Origin: Paenibacillus sp. SC116
GTDB lineage: Bacteria; Bacillota; Bacilli; Paenibacillales; Paenibacillaceae
Assembly: GCF_024733555.1 (NCBI RefSeq)
Contig: NZ_JANIOF010000007.1
Span: 124,001-188,000, forward strand
DNA: 64,000 nucleotides
Direction of reading: 5' to 3'
The notes under the pieces are model-generated. The model was not told the DNA's origin. It did not search any database and saw only the letters and a program-made list of their open reading frames with translations. Below, piece by piece: positions 36,548 to 46,360 of the stretch. Every line of letters starts with the position of its first letter. Position 1 is the first letter of the stretch. Both the position numbers and the translations under genes were made by a program.

Positions 36548-37156
36548 TTCTTTCTTATATCTATAGAAGTTGAACCAAAGAAATCGACATTCTGAACGGA
36601 CACAAAATCCATCAATAAGGACTTCTTAATATAGTTCTTTGAAATTATGGTTCTACCTATCTAGTATATCAAAATTTTCACCAAATTATAAAAGTGAAGA
36701 ATAAACACAACGCACGACCTTTTGAGGATCGTGCGTTACTATTACTATATACAATGTTCAGCAAACTTTCTGATTCCTCAACTCATCTCATAGCTTTGTT
36801 GGTTCAATACTTTTGCCCGCTCCAATACAATCTCATCTGACTCACCTTTACATAAACTGAAATGCATCTGGTCTGCGGGTGGATCTCTACACATGCAAAC
36901 AAAGCTTCCAAATTGCGCTCCATCAACGTCTGCAAAGACTTCTCCAGAGATACGGTTCTATCATTTTCATCAATCTATAACCAAACTTTATCAAATATTT
37001 ACCATTTCTTAATAGTAAAAACTTCCCTATGATCGTAAAATGAACTTGTCGCCGTTCGGATCTTTCTGCTCTTGCGCATCGAGTCGGAAGATCGATTGCA
37101 ACCATAATACTCATACACCACGAACATCGGCATAATTCTTATGGAGGTGTTTGTAA
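36548..37156. other. 609-base region with hairpin and decayed frames
   Basis: The region holds a hairpin, AACGCACGA/TCGTGCGTT (36710-36738), which on the minus strand would follow the fragments described in the next entry. Short open frames overlap on the minus strand between 36800 and 37120, none with a convincing start. The rest is A+T-rich and unassigned. Confidence 0.4.
36804..36974 (-). pseudogene. Possible coding remnant, unidentified
   Basis: The minus-strand frame after a TAG reads through SLEKSLQTLMERNLEALFA and then about 38 further codons before TGA. The first part looks like a real helical protein segment; SLEKSLQTLMERNLE recalls the start of DUF5655/NucS-like nuclease N-domains. 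The continuation in another frame, GEVFADVDGAQFGSF, is also protein-like. A hairpin follows at the right distance for a terminator. A frameshifted gene relic is the best reading, with low certainty. Confidence 0.25.
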
Positions 37157-37483
37157 ATGAAATATGTAAGCAAAGTGTTGATGTCCACTGTATTAGCGTT
37201 CGGTCTTCTGTCAGGTTCCGTTGGAGCTCTTGGTGCTGAAAACGTAAGTCAATCATCTGTTGGGATTCAATCCAGTACCGTTCATCCTGTTCTTGAGTTA
37301 AGAGTGGGTGAAACGTATCAGTTTTCCGGTAAAGGATTTAGCGCGACATTGATCAGCGGACATGGAGTAATAAGTCTAGACCAATACGGGAAGGCTACCG
37401 CGTTGAGCCCTGGAGATGCTGTGGTCCATGTTCATCCGAAGAGTGGAATTACACAAATTCGTCCTATTAAAGTCTTACCTTAA
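37157..37483 (+). CDS. Small secreted protein, Ig-like (BIG2-type) fold
   Basis: The 108-residue product has a clear signal peptide, MKYVSKVLMSTVLAFGLLSG, with cleavage near the ALGA. The mature part has VLELRVGETYQFSGKGFSAT, GVISLDQYGKATALSPGDAV and a terminal strand. The GKATALSPGDAVVHV pattern is typical of bacterial Ig-like BIG2 modules. A GGAGGTG lies seven bases before the ATG. It is a monocistronic unit ended by a near-perfect terminator. Function is unknown; cell-surface binding is plausible. Confidence 0.7.
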   Translation: MKYVSKVLMSTVLAFGLLSGSVGALGAENVSQSSVGIQSSTVHPVLELRVGETYQFSGKGFSATLISGHGVISLDQYGKATALSPGDAVVHVHPKSGITQIRPIKVLP

Positions 37484-37506
37484 GTTACACATTTTAATAT
37501 AGTAGC

Positions 37507-37546
37507 AAAATCGACCGTATTCATAATGAATACGGTCGATTTTTCT
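37507..37546 (+). terminator. Perfect terminator after small secreted gene
   Basis: AAAATCGACCGTATTC (37507-37522) pairs perfectly with GAATACGGTCGATTTT (37528-37543) around a five-base loop, followed by TTCTC. It should work in both directions. Confidence 0.92.
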
Positions 37547-37566
37547 CTTTCCAATTGAACTAGGAA

Positions 37567-37642
37567 ATACAAAAAAGCGCCAAAGACATCAAGCTCCCCT
37601 GTCTCAAAAACAGAGATAGACCCTTGCAAGTGCCTTTGACGC
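37567..37642 (-). terminator. Long terminator after alpha-amylase gene
   Basis: On the minus strand AGCG-CAAAG pairs with CTTTG-CGCT at the base of a 70-base structure that includes a small inner hairpin (TCTCTGTTTTTGAGA). It ends in TTTTTTG, right after the amylase stop at 37655. Confidence 0.75.
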
Positions 37643-37654
37643 TCTCTATCATTT

Positions 37655-39211
<1,557 letters not shown>

Positions 39212-39250
39212 TCACACCCTTTTTGTCTATTCTTGATAGTCTATTATTCT

Positions 39251-39308
39251 ATGAAAACGTTTGCATAAATCTATTACTTATTATAGTTATTGTTGGATCA
39301 CGCGTAAA
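39251..39308 (-). promoter_or_regulatory. Amylase promoter with cre operator
   Basis: On the minus strand TTTACG (39303-39308) and TATAAT (39280-39285) are 17 bases apart. A consensus cre, ATGCAAACGTTTTCAT (39251-39266), begins 13 bases after the -10. This is the layout of CcpA-repressed alpha-amylase genes, where CcpA with HPr-Ser-P blocks transcription in glucose. Confidence 0.88.
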
Positions 39309-39488
39309 GTAGAATTTGAAGAATTATCCGATTTTTTGTCCGTTATTGTCGAACAATAATTGTGATAACTCCGTTAAGTAAGACAACCAAAGACTATTTC
39401 GTCATATAAAAGAATAAGCCTCTTGACCGTTACCCGCTATAATTTTATAATTGGGTCAAATTTACAAATAGTATAAAGGAGAACTACG

Positions 39489-40256
39489 ATGTCGTTTAGT
39501 TATTACGGAGAACTTTGTACGGAAGTGTACGAACTGACTAAGCCAGTCGGGCATTCTATTGGTGGCGATATTGAATTCTACCAACAGAAACTCGCAGCAT
39601 GCAAAGGTCGCATCCTAGAGGTAATGGTTGGTTCAGGACGAGTGATGATTCCTCTGCTCGAAGCTGGTCTTACCGTGGATGGAACAGACTATTCCCCAGA
39701 AATGCTCGCTGTCTGCCGTCAGCATTGTGAAGAACGTGGACTTCAAGCGAATCTAGTGCAAGCCGATCTGCAGCAGCTATCTCTGTCTCATCAATATGAG
39801 GCGATTATTATTCCTTGCGGTTCTTTTCTATTAATTGAAGATCGTCAACAATCACTAGATGTTTTGAAACGACTCTATGAACATCTTCAACCTGGCGGCA
39901 GACTCATTCTTGATCTCTTCCTGCCCGATGCTAACTTTGAAGTGGGTTCATTCGCAGGAACGTCTACATTCCATTTCCCGAACGGTGATCTCATTACTAT
40001 GGAAAGCAAGCTCGTCGAAGCTGATTTATTCAACCAGTTCAAAGTCTCTCATTTAAAATATGAAAAATGGCGAAACGGCAATCTCGTACAAACGGAATTG
40101 CAGCGCTTCGCCATACGTTGGTATGGTTTAGAAGAGTTCAAGCTTGTGCTTGAAAGCATTGGTTTCAGCGATGTGGTTGTATCTGCAGACTATGTAGATG
40201 GACGGCAGCCTAGTCATGCCAAACAATGTTATACCTTTGAAGCAGTCAGAAAATAA
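39489..40256 (+). CDS. Class I SAM-dependent methyltransferase
   Basis: This 255-residue cytoplasmic enzyme has a Rossmann methyltransferase fold. It shows motif I RILEVMVGSGRVMIPLLEAG, motif II TVDGTDYSPEMLAVCRQ, an acidic loop (NLVQADLQQLSL) and the motif IV region YEAIIIPCGSFLLIEDRQ, followed by GGRLILDLFLPD. The substrate cannot be read from sequence; small-molecule methylation is most common for this group. AAGGAG lies seven bases before ATG. It stands alone, with a CAGCAT/ATGCTG hairpin after it. Confidence 0.85.
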   Translation: MSFSYYGELCTEVYELTKPVGHSIGGDIEFYQQKLAACKGRILEVMVGSGRVMIPLLEAGLTVDGTDYSPEMLAVCRQHCEERGLQANLVQADLQQLSLSHQYEAIIIPCGSFLLIEDRQQSLDVLKRLYEHLQPGGRLILDLFLPDANFEVGSFAGTSTFHFPNGDLITMESKLVEADLFNQFKVSHLKYEKWRNGNLVQTELQRFAIRWYGLEEFKLVLESIGFSDVVVSADYVDGRQPSHAKQCYTFEAVRK

Positions 40257-40295
40257 GGTCCACAGCATAAATTCAATGCTGAAACCACGATTCGG

Positions 40296-41315
40296 CTACT
40301 CAACCGTTATCGGTTCAAGTGGTTCAAATAAAAATGGACGATCTTGCAAATAGCTCTGAATAATCGCCTGTGCATACGGCTGTTCTGCGATCAGACCAGC
40401 CGTTTCTCTAGGATCAGAAGAATGATGGCAGTAATTCTCGATCATAAACATGACGAACATACTCGCAAGCGGACGCATATAGCCCTCATCTAGCTTCCTT
40501 ACACTTTCATAACCTTTAAGGAAGAGCTGTCTATGTTTCCCGCCAAGCCCTAATATCGTACCTGCAATATCATACAAATAATAGCCGTAGCCACTTCTTG
40601 CGAAATCTATGGGGAAAGCCTCTTCCCCTCTGAAAATGACATTTTCAAAGTGCAGATCGGCATGAATTAACCCAAAATTACGAGCACTTTCATTTTTCTC
40701 CATCGCCTCTAGATCCGCTATGATCTTATCAGCGGCAGCTTGGTACATTCCCCATGCCTTATCAGATAAGAATCGGTCGTAGTACTGCTCAAGCTTAGCC
40801 ATACTTTTACGGAAGCTATCTGCTCCCCAAGTAGGAAATGTATGATTAGCATCTGGAACAAAAGAGGCAGCCGCTCGATGCAGTCTTGCCATTAATATCC
40901 CCGTATTCATAGCCTGAGTTTCTGAAGGTGCATCGCTCAGCAGTTCCCCTTCCAACCAACTCATCAACGTTATGTATAAAGTCTCACCTTCTTCGGATAC
41001 CATCTCAAGCACATACTCGTCAGTACGGCTTGCCTGTCCTTGAGGAACAGTAAGGCCATGGTTGCCTAATACCTGAAGCAGCATCATTTCAGATTGAATC
41101 TCTGCTTTAGATCTGCTGTTGTTATGAATACGAAGTAAGAATGTTTCGTCTAATTCTGTGTTTATTTTAAACGTAATTGTGTCGGATATTTTGTTAAGCT
41201 TAATTTGACTCCACTCCAACGTATATTGTTGAAGCGCTGATAATGTAACATTTCTTACTTGAGCCAGCAAAGCACGTCTTTTCTCGTCTGTATCGATGTT
41301 CCATCCTAGATTCAT
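40296..41315 (-). CDS. APH-fold phosphotransferase
   Basis: The 339-residue protein has the aminoglycoside-phosphotransferase/choline-kinase fold. The Brenner motif reads GLIHADLHFENVIF and the metal-binding motif is PIDFARSGYGYYLYDIA, where the usual DFD/DFG is DFA. The N-lobe has TFKINTELDETFLLRIHNN with the ATP-binding Arg/Lys strand. Such proteins in Bacillota are often homoserine- or choline-kinase-like rather than antibiotic-resistance enzymes. GGGGG precedes ATG. Family is firm; substrate is unknown. Confidence 0.83.
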   Translation of the reverse strand: MNLGWNIDTDEKRRALLAQVRNVTLSALQQYTLEWSQIKLNKISDTITFKINTELDETFLLRIHNNSRSKAEIQSEMMLLQVLGNHGLTVPQGQASRTDEYVLEMVSEEGETLYITLMSWLEGELLSDAPSETQAMNTGILMARLHRAAASFVPDANHTFPTWGADSFRKSMAKLEQYYDRFLSDKAWGMYQAAADKIIADLEAMEKNESARNFGLIHADLHFENVIFRGEEAFPIDFARSGYGYYLYDIAGTILGLGGKHRQLFLKGYESVRKLDEGYMRPLASMFVMFMIENYCHHSSDPRETAGLIAEQPYAQAIIQSYLQDRPFLFEPLEPITVE

Positions 41316-41641
41316 TTCTTTTCCCCCTGATAAAAAACTGACATTAGTGTCGCTTTATGATGCATAGAAGTATGTACATTGCACACGTTATCATGCATAC
41401 ATTTTAATCCAATATTATCAAATGAAAGTTTTAAATTACATCAAAATTTTCACAGCATAATAATAAGCATGATTCGAACCCTATGTGGAGCAGCTGGTTA
41501 ATCCATAACCGTATTCCTTACCTAAAAAGCAATCATGCTTGTAACCATAAAAAAATAGACCGCTCTCTATGCGGTCTACCGATCCCTTCTAGTCGCTGTC
41601 TACTTGCTGTTTACTTCCATCTATTTGTTCCTCTATCTCTT
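41316..41641. other. Intergenic region with pobA terminator
   Basis: This 326-base A+T-rich gap lies between the end of the pobA-like gene and the start of the phosphotransferase gene. It contains a clean terminator for the former, TAGACCGC (41556-41563) with GCGGTCTA (41571-41578), followed on the minus strand by TTTTTTTATGG. The part nearest the kinase start should hold its promoter, but no hexamer pair stands out. Confidence 0.6.
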
Positions 41642-42958
41642 CTATTTCCCAACATAATTAGCTGCAAAAGTAGCCGCGTAATCTCCTTGTTCACACAGAC
41701 GCTCAAGCCTTGCCCTACGCAAGCGATCGGAGAATGTTCGGCTCCCGCTTTCTTCCAGATTATGAATCAAGCGCAGCATCCAATCGGAAAACTCAATCGT
41801 CTGCCACACATGCGGCAATCGTGCTTCCGTGTACGTATTCAACTGCGTTTCGTCACCGTTACGGTAATAAGCAATGAAAGCTTCTGCAAGAACTTCAGCG
41901 TCCGCTATAGCAAGGTTCATCCCCTTCGCTCCAACAGGTGTAATAATATGCGCCGCATCTCCAGCTAGAAAGAGTCTCCCATATTGCATAGATTCGGTGA
42001 CCACGCTTCGCATTTCGAGCACTCTGCGCTCAATAATCCGTCCAGCAGCTAGCTTGTCATTACCGTTCCTATCAACAGCCATACGCTTGCACAGCTCGCT
42101 CCATATACGTTCTTCCGGCCAATCTGCTTCTGAATCTTCTAGCGAACATTCCAAATAAAATCGAGTCACTTGCGGAGTACGAGGCATCTGCCCAGCGAAG
42201 CCCGATTCATGGAGCGCATAGATAACCCTCTCTGTTGATGACGGCACCTCGGCAAGAAGGGCAAGCCATCCGATCCCATACTGCTTCGTTACCGTAGAAA
42301 AGCGTTCTGGTGGAATCGAAGCGCGGGCAATGCCGTGGAAGCCATCACATCCCGCCACAAAGTCGCATTCCAGTTTGACAATCGTCTGATCATTGAGCTT
42401 ATCATCAGCATGACAAGTAACCACCGCATGATGGACACGCTCGTCCTCAAGCCCTTCTATTTCGACAACAGGATGAGAAAATAGCAGGGTTCCCCCACGT
42501 GAAATAAACAGCTGGATTAAATCCTTCACCACGAATTGCTGTGGATATACGGTATGAGCACAGCCTGACATTTCACCATATGGCACCATGTATTGGCGCC
42601 CCTCAAGTCGAAATTCACAAGTCGTATGGACTGCACCATGAAGATCCAATCCCTGCGAGAACCCGTTGCGACGCAGAAATTCCACGATGCGATGCTCAAG
42701 GAAACCGGCTCTCGCACGTGTCTCTACATACTCCCTAGTCTGCCGCTCTACAACAATGCATGCAATCCCTGCCTGCTGCAGCAACAGTGCAAGAATGAGC
42801 CCTGCCGGCCCAGCTCCAACTATACATACTTGAGTACGCTTGCGCAGCACCCTTTCATCCTCATTACCAGTACATATTTTCTCCTCTACTACGTTTATAT
42901 GAAATGCCTCCTCTTCTTCTACACTTTCGCCCTGTTCAAAGGAACGATCCCTCAGCAT
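41642..42958 (-). CDS. PobA-like FAD-dependent aromatic hydroxylase
   Basis: The 438-residue protein is a group A flavin monooxygenase resembling 4-hydroxybenzoate 3-monooxygenase, which forms protocatechuate with NADPH and O2. It has the FAD motif VCIVGAGPAGLILALLLQQAG (near residue 44), RARAGFLEHR, the DG motif GCDGFHGIARASIP and the GD motif LFLAGDAAHIITPVGAKGMN. Compared with Pseudomonas PobA it has about 35-40 extra acidic residues at the N-terminus; the strong AAAGGGGG before ATG supports them. No ring-cleavage genes lie near, so the true substrate is uncertain. Confidence 0.85.
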   Translation of the reverse strand: MLRDRSFEQGESVEEEEAFHINVVEEKICTGNEDERVLRKRTQVCIVGAGPAGLILALLLQQAGIACIVVERQTREYVETRARAGFLEHRIVEFLRRNGFSQGLDLHGAVHTTCEFRLEGRQYMVPYGEMSGCAHTVYPQQFVVKDLIQLFISRGGTLLFSHPVVEIEGLEDERVHHAVVTCHADDKLNDQTIVKLECDFVAGCDGFHGIARASIPPERFSTVTKQYGIGWLALLAEVPSSTERVIYALHESGFAGQMPRTPQVTRFYLECSLEDSEADWPEERIWSELCKRMAVDRNGNDKLAAGRIIERRVLEMRSVVTESMQYGRLFLAGDAAHIITPVGAKGMNLAIADAEVLAEAFIAYYRNGDETQLNTYTEARLPHVWQTIEFSDWMLRLIHNLEESGSRTFSDRLRRARLERLCEQGDYAATFAANYVGK

Positions 42959-43225
42959 AACTAGCCCCCTTTTTTAAAGTTAAATCTCTTTCAAATCAAA
43001 TGGTTCAGCATGTAGTGATCACTAAACGTAAATAGAACCATTCTCGTAGTCATTTTGTTAAATCCCGCCAAGATCATAGCAGAGTCGCTGCTAAATAAAA
43101 ATAGGAGAATGGGATTCAAGATCCCTCTAATAAGTAGGTAGGAAGATTCGGTTTTAGATTCTACCCTTACAATCTGCTGCACCCGCCTGCATATTTTGCA
43201 TACAATGCCTAAGGAGGTGAGACGA

Positions 43226-43453
43226 ATGCCGCCTTGGTATCAAAAAGCGATTCAATTGCAAGGTCAGCCAGTAGGCGTATCTTTAGCGAATGGGCAAGGT
43301 GTGAGCGGACTATTATGCAGCATTAGCGGAGGTACAGTCATTATTCAAGAGTACTTATATCAGAATCAATTTGCAGCCAAGCAATACCCGTTTGCTGCGA
43401 TACAAGATATCAATCCTTATCCAGGATGTTATGTCCCTAGCCCTGTTTATTGA
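43226..43453 (+). CDS. Small conserved-type protein, LSm-like pattern
   Basis: The 75-residue product begins MPPWYQKAIQLQGQPVGVSL and continues with ANGQGVSGLLCSISGGTVII and a C-terminal FAAIQDINPYPG. Short beta strands with a GxxVxVxLxNGxxxxGxL pattern resemble LSm/Sm-type small barrels. Spore-coat and YaaT-neighbour proteins of Bacillota sometimes have such domains, so a coat role is possible but unproved. AAGGAGGTGA lies six bases before ATG 43226, one of the strongest sites in the window. It stands alone. Confidence 0.6.
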   Translation: MPPWYQKAIQLQGQPVGVSLANGQGVSGLLCSISGGTVIIQEYLYQNQFAAKQYPFAAIQDINPYPGCYVPSPVY

Positions 43454-43460
43454 TGTCACT

Positions 43461-43645
43461 CTAACGAACGTCATTGACGCTATTTTTACAAAATCGTGTA
43501 TATTAGAACTCTAACAGTCTTGAGAGAGCTTATTTTAGTAATTATAGTGAATGACATCATTCCATTAGGAAAATAAGCTCTCTGACAGCCATTACGTTTC
43601 AAAATAAGTGTATGTAAGCTAAATAGCCTCTGTGACACCCGCTAG
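43461..43645. repeat. 185-bp foldback repeat, copy B
   Basis: This copy begins CTAACG (43461-43466) and ends CGCTAG (43640-43645) and has the same length as copy A at 4920-5104. The inner arms are perfect here: GAGAGCTTATTTT (43524-43536) and AAAATAAGCTCTC (43570-43582). The outer arms GACGCTATTTT and AAATAGCCTC also fit. Loop sequence differs from copy A, whereas arms are kept. It lies just past the LSm-like small gene. Confidence 0.75.
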
Positions 43646-43739
43646 TCCAATAAGACTGCCGAATGGAAAGATTAAACGTACCGAACGTCATGTTTTAGCA
43701 AGGATTACATATGAACTCGCCCACCGTGTTCGGCACTAA

Positions 43740-44567
43740 TTAAAAATGAAACCAGTTTATTTGGTAGCGATGAGATCGGGATAGCCCAGCTTTCTCTGCC
43801 GTTTTTTGCGAAGCGATATTGCTCTCCATGCAATCCCACCACGCAATAATCTGACACTCATTGAATTTTTGCAGCAATAATGTAACCAATGAACCAGACA
43901 ATCCTTGTCTTTGATAATTCTCCAACGTTTCTACACCAATCGATTGTGTGGACTGGAACTTTGCAGAGGAGACCGCTATACTCGCTACTTCATTCATTTC
44001 CGAAAGCGCAGCATAACCATATCCATTTTCTATATAGTTGCTGATCGTTCCCCAGTATTGCTCGATATAATTAACTAAGAAATCTGCATTTTTCAACTCA
44101 CGCTTATCCAGCTCTAACAGCAGCGTTTCATTTATTTCTACTACTTTAAAATCCCCTATCGCATCCGAACTAGAAGCTTGGACAGGCTCCATCGTGGACT
44201 TGTATACATACTGATAGCTTTTATCTATTTTACGATTGCCGATATATTCGTAAAGAGCAGGATACCAATCCTCTGAATCTACCGAGAACTCAAAGTATGA
44301 GACATCTTTATGTTTCAAGAAAGGAATCACTTCATCCTCTATAAGCTTTTCAATAGACTGATTAAATGCGTGATTTCTAGCATCCCCCATAAAAGTAAAG
44401 CAACCTAACCCGCTAGACCACACTAATGCAGATGAAGGATTCAACTCATCATCCACCCATACTTCTCCGGGATTATCGCCAGCAACAACTCCTGCAAACA
44501 TCATGTCACTGCTGCTCGTAATCAATTGATTAGCCAGCCACTCATTTCGTTCTTTCATGCGAATCAT
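43740..44567 (-). CDS. GNAT-family acetyltransferase
   Basis: The 275-residue protein is a GNAT-type acetyltransferase with an extended N-terminal part. The acetyl-CoA region is in the C-terminal third: ASIAVSSAKFQSTQSIGVET, then QRQGLSGSLVTLLLQKFNEC and NIASQKTAEKAGLSRSHRYQ. The N-terminal half (ALVWSSGLGCFTFMGDARN) follows the GNAT_acetyltran pattern of Bacillota. GAGGATGAG precedes ATG 44567. It is next to, but separate from, the Lrp regulator gene. Substrate unknown. Confidence 0.8.
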   Translation of the reverse strand: MIRMKERNEWLANQLITSSSDMMFAGVVAGDNPGEVWVDDELNPSSALVWSSGLGCFTFMGDARNHAFNQSIEKLIEDEVIPFLKHKDVSYFEFSVDSEDWYPALYEYIGNRKIDKSYQYVYKSTMEPVQASSSDAIGDFKVVEINETLLLELDKRELKNADFLVNYIEQYWGTISNYIENGYGYAALSEMNEVASIAVSSAKFQSTQSIGVETLENYQRQGLSGSLVTLLLQKFNECQIIAWWDCMESNIASQKTAEKAGLSRSHRYQINWFHF

Positions 44568-44628
44568 GTTTGTCTCATCCTCTCACATGCTGCTTTCTTA
44601 TGTTGATTATGTAATACCCCACCCCGAA

Positions 44629-45069
44629 TTACTCCTCTATCACTGAAGGAATAATAGACTTCTGATCAATTAACGAGGACATGACGATTAAAGTAGTAGA
44701 ATCTCCATGCTCTCCACTGGCATTAATAAATGCCTCCAATGTCTCCATCGTATCCGTGACGACTTTCAGCAAATAGTTATATTGTCCGCTTATTCTGTGC
44801 AGTTCCAGCACATCGGGATATTCCTTGCAAAATTCAACAAACTTCTCACAGCGCTTCGTATGAAAAAGCAGATAGGCACTAATGCATTTATGCATTTTCT
44901 CTGGAGAAACAACGGCTCGATATTGTTGAATGACACCTTTCTCTTCCATCCTACGAACTCTCTCGGTAGCCGCTGGTTGAGACAAGCCAATCATTTTGCC
45001 CAATTCAGTCATGGAGATGCGAGCCTGTTCCTGCAAAATCATGACAATTTCCTTGTCCACATGATCCAT
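44629..45069 (-). CDS. Lrp/AsnC-family transcriptional regulator
   Basis: The 146-residue protein has the Lrp/AsnC winged HTH, VDKEIVMILQEQARISMTEL with recognition helix GLSQPAATERVRRMEEKGVI, followed by the ligand-binding RAM domain (CISAYLLFHTKRCEKFVEFC, VLELHRISGQYNYLLKVVTD). Such regulators sense amino acids. It is divergent from the old-yellow-enzyme gene at 45239, which is its likely target. AAAGGAG lies nine bases before ATG. The GNAT gene follows on the same strand. Confidence 0.93.
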   Translation of the reverse strand: MDHVDKEIVMILQEQARISMTELGKMIGLSQPAATERVRRMEEKGVIQQYRAVVSPEKMHKCISAYLLFHTKRCEKFVEFCKEYPDVLELHRISGQYNYLLKVVTDTMETLEAFINASGEHGDSTTLIVMSSLIDQKSIIPSVIEE

Positions 45070-45238
45070 TCGAAAGCACTCCTTTAATTTAAAAGAAATA
45101 TCTTCCTAATAACTTGAATTTCAAATTCACTATAGCATAATTCCTTCAATGTAACCTGTAAAATTAAGTATTGATCCATTACCATAAATCATAAGGAAAG
45201 CGACTCGTAAAAACGATTATAAAAATGGAGTGATACTT

Positions 45239-46297
45239 ATGAATACCGAAAAAACACAACTATTGCGGCCCATCCAAATGGGCGCATGGAACCTTCGCAA
45301 CCGGATCGTAATGGCGCCGATGACACGTTGTTTTGCTGATAATGAGACAGGGGTTGTTGGCTCTGATGTGGTCGAATATTATCGCAAACGAGCGGCTGAC
45401 GGCGTAGGCCTTATCATTACAGAAGGAATTATTATTAGTCCTCGTGGAAAAGGAACGATAGGCTTGCCTGGTTTATTTACTGAGGAACAAATCGATGGAT
45501 GGAAAAGGGTAACCGATGCCGTGCATCAAGCAGGCGGAACGATTATTGCGCAAATATGGCATGTCGGACGGCTTACCCACCATGAAATTGCCGGCGGTCT
45601 TCCCCCGCAAGCTCCTTCAGCGATACAAGCAAACGGCCATGTGCACCGCTTGGGCAAACCATATGATACCCCAGAGGAAATGTCGCTTGCCGATATCGAA
45701 GAAGTGATTCAACAGTATGCGGTGGCAGCCCGCAACGCTATAAGCGCTGGTTTTGACGGTGTTGAAATTCACGGCGCCCACGGCTATTTGATCGATCAAT
45801 TCAATTCGGACATATCCAATCACCGTCAAGACGAATACGGCGGCGACTTGCGCCAGCGCCTCACCTTCATGAAAGAAGTGACGAAGGCGGTTATTTCTGA
45901 AATAGGAGCCGAGCGAACCATCATGCGCTTCTCAGCCTTGAAAGATGATGTGCGTGATTATATGTGGGAAGATCCAGATGCGGCGATTCAGACCTTTGTC
46001 GAGGCCTTTAAAGAAAGTGGATTAACGATGATCCACCCTTCTACGATGGACTTTAGCCAAGTAATTGCCGACGGCCTAACTTTGCATGAGCTTGTCCGCA
46101 AATACTGGGATGGGCATATTATCGGTGTCGGTAATTTAAATCCAGAGCTTGCCGAACAGGCAGTGGAGGCAGAAACGATTGATGCAGCAGCATTCGGACG
46201 TCCTTTCCTTGCCAATCCAGATTTAGTAAGCCGAGTGAGTAAGGGCGAGGAGTTAATTGAGTTTGATGGTAGCAAACATTTTCATGTGTTGGTGTAA
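45239..46297 (+). CDS. Old-yellow-enzyme family alkene reductase
   Basis: The 352-residue FMN enzyme reduces activated C=C bonds with NAD(P)H. It shows NRIVMAPMTRCFAD, TEGIIISPRGKG, IWHVGR, the substrate-binding HGAHGYLIDQFNSDISNHRQ with the catalytic-region Tyr/His pattern, and the FMN-phosphate site GVGNLNPELA and DAAAFGRPFLANPDL. It is a NemA/XenB-like length. GGAG lies eight bases before ATG 45239; a GTG three codons upstream overlaps the site. It is divergent from an Lrp regulator and ends in a compact terminator. Confidence 0.93.
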   Translation: MNTEKTQLLRPIQMGAWNLRNRIVMAPMTRCFADNETGVVGSDVVEYYRKRAADGVGLIITEGIIISPRGKGTIGLPGLFTEEQIDGWKRVTDAVHQAGGTIIAQIWHVGRLTHHEIAGGLPPQAPSAIQANGHVHRLGKPYDTPEEMSLADIEEVIQQYAVAARNAISAGFDGVEIHGAHGYLIDQFNSDISNHRQDEYGGDLRQRLTFMKEVTKAVISEIGAERTIMRFSALKDDVRDYMWEDPDAAIQTFVEAFKESGLTMIHPSTMDFSQVIADGLTLHELVRKYWDGHIIGVGNLNPELAEQAVEAETIDAAAFGRPFLANPDLVSRVSKGEELIEFDGSKHFHVLV

Positions 46298-46316
46298 GCA
46301 GCTTAAGTAGGTCTAA

Positions 46317-46345
46317 GAGCCGTGTTCGCGCACGGCTCCTTTAAA
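46317..46345 (+). terminator. Terminator between OYE and ClC genes
   Basis: GAGCCGTG (46317-46324) pairs perfectly with CACGGCTC (46331-46338) around a six-base loop, followed by CTTTAAATT. It lies between convergent genes and probably ends the OYE transcript. Confidence 0.75.
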
Positions 46346-46360
46346 TTAGGCAGGCAATTT

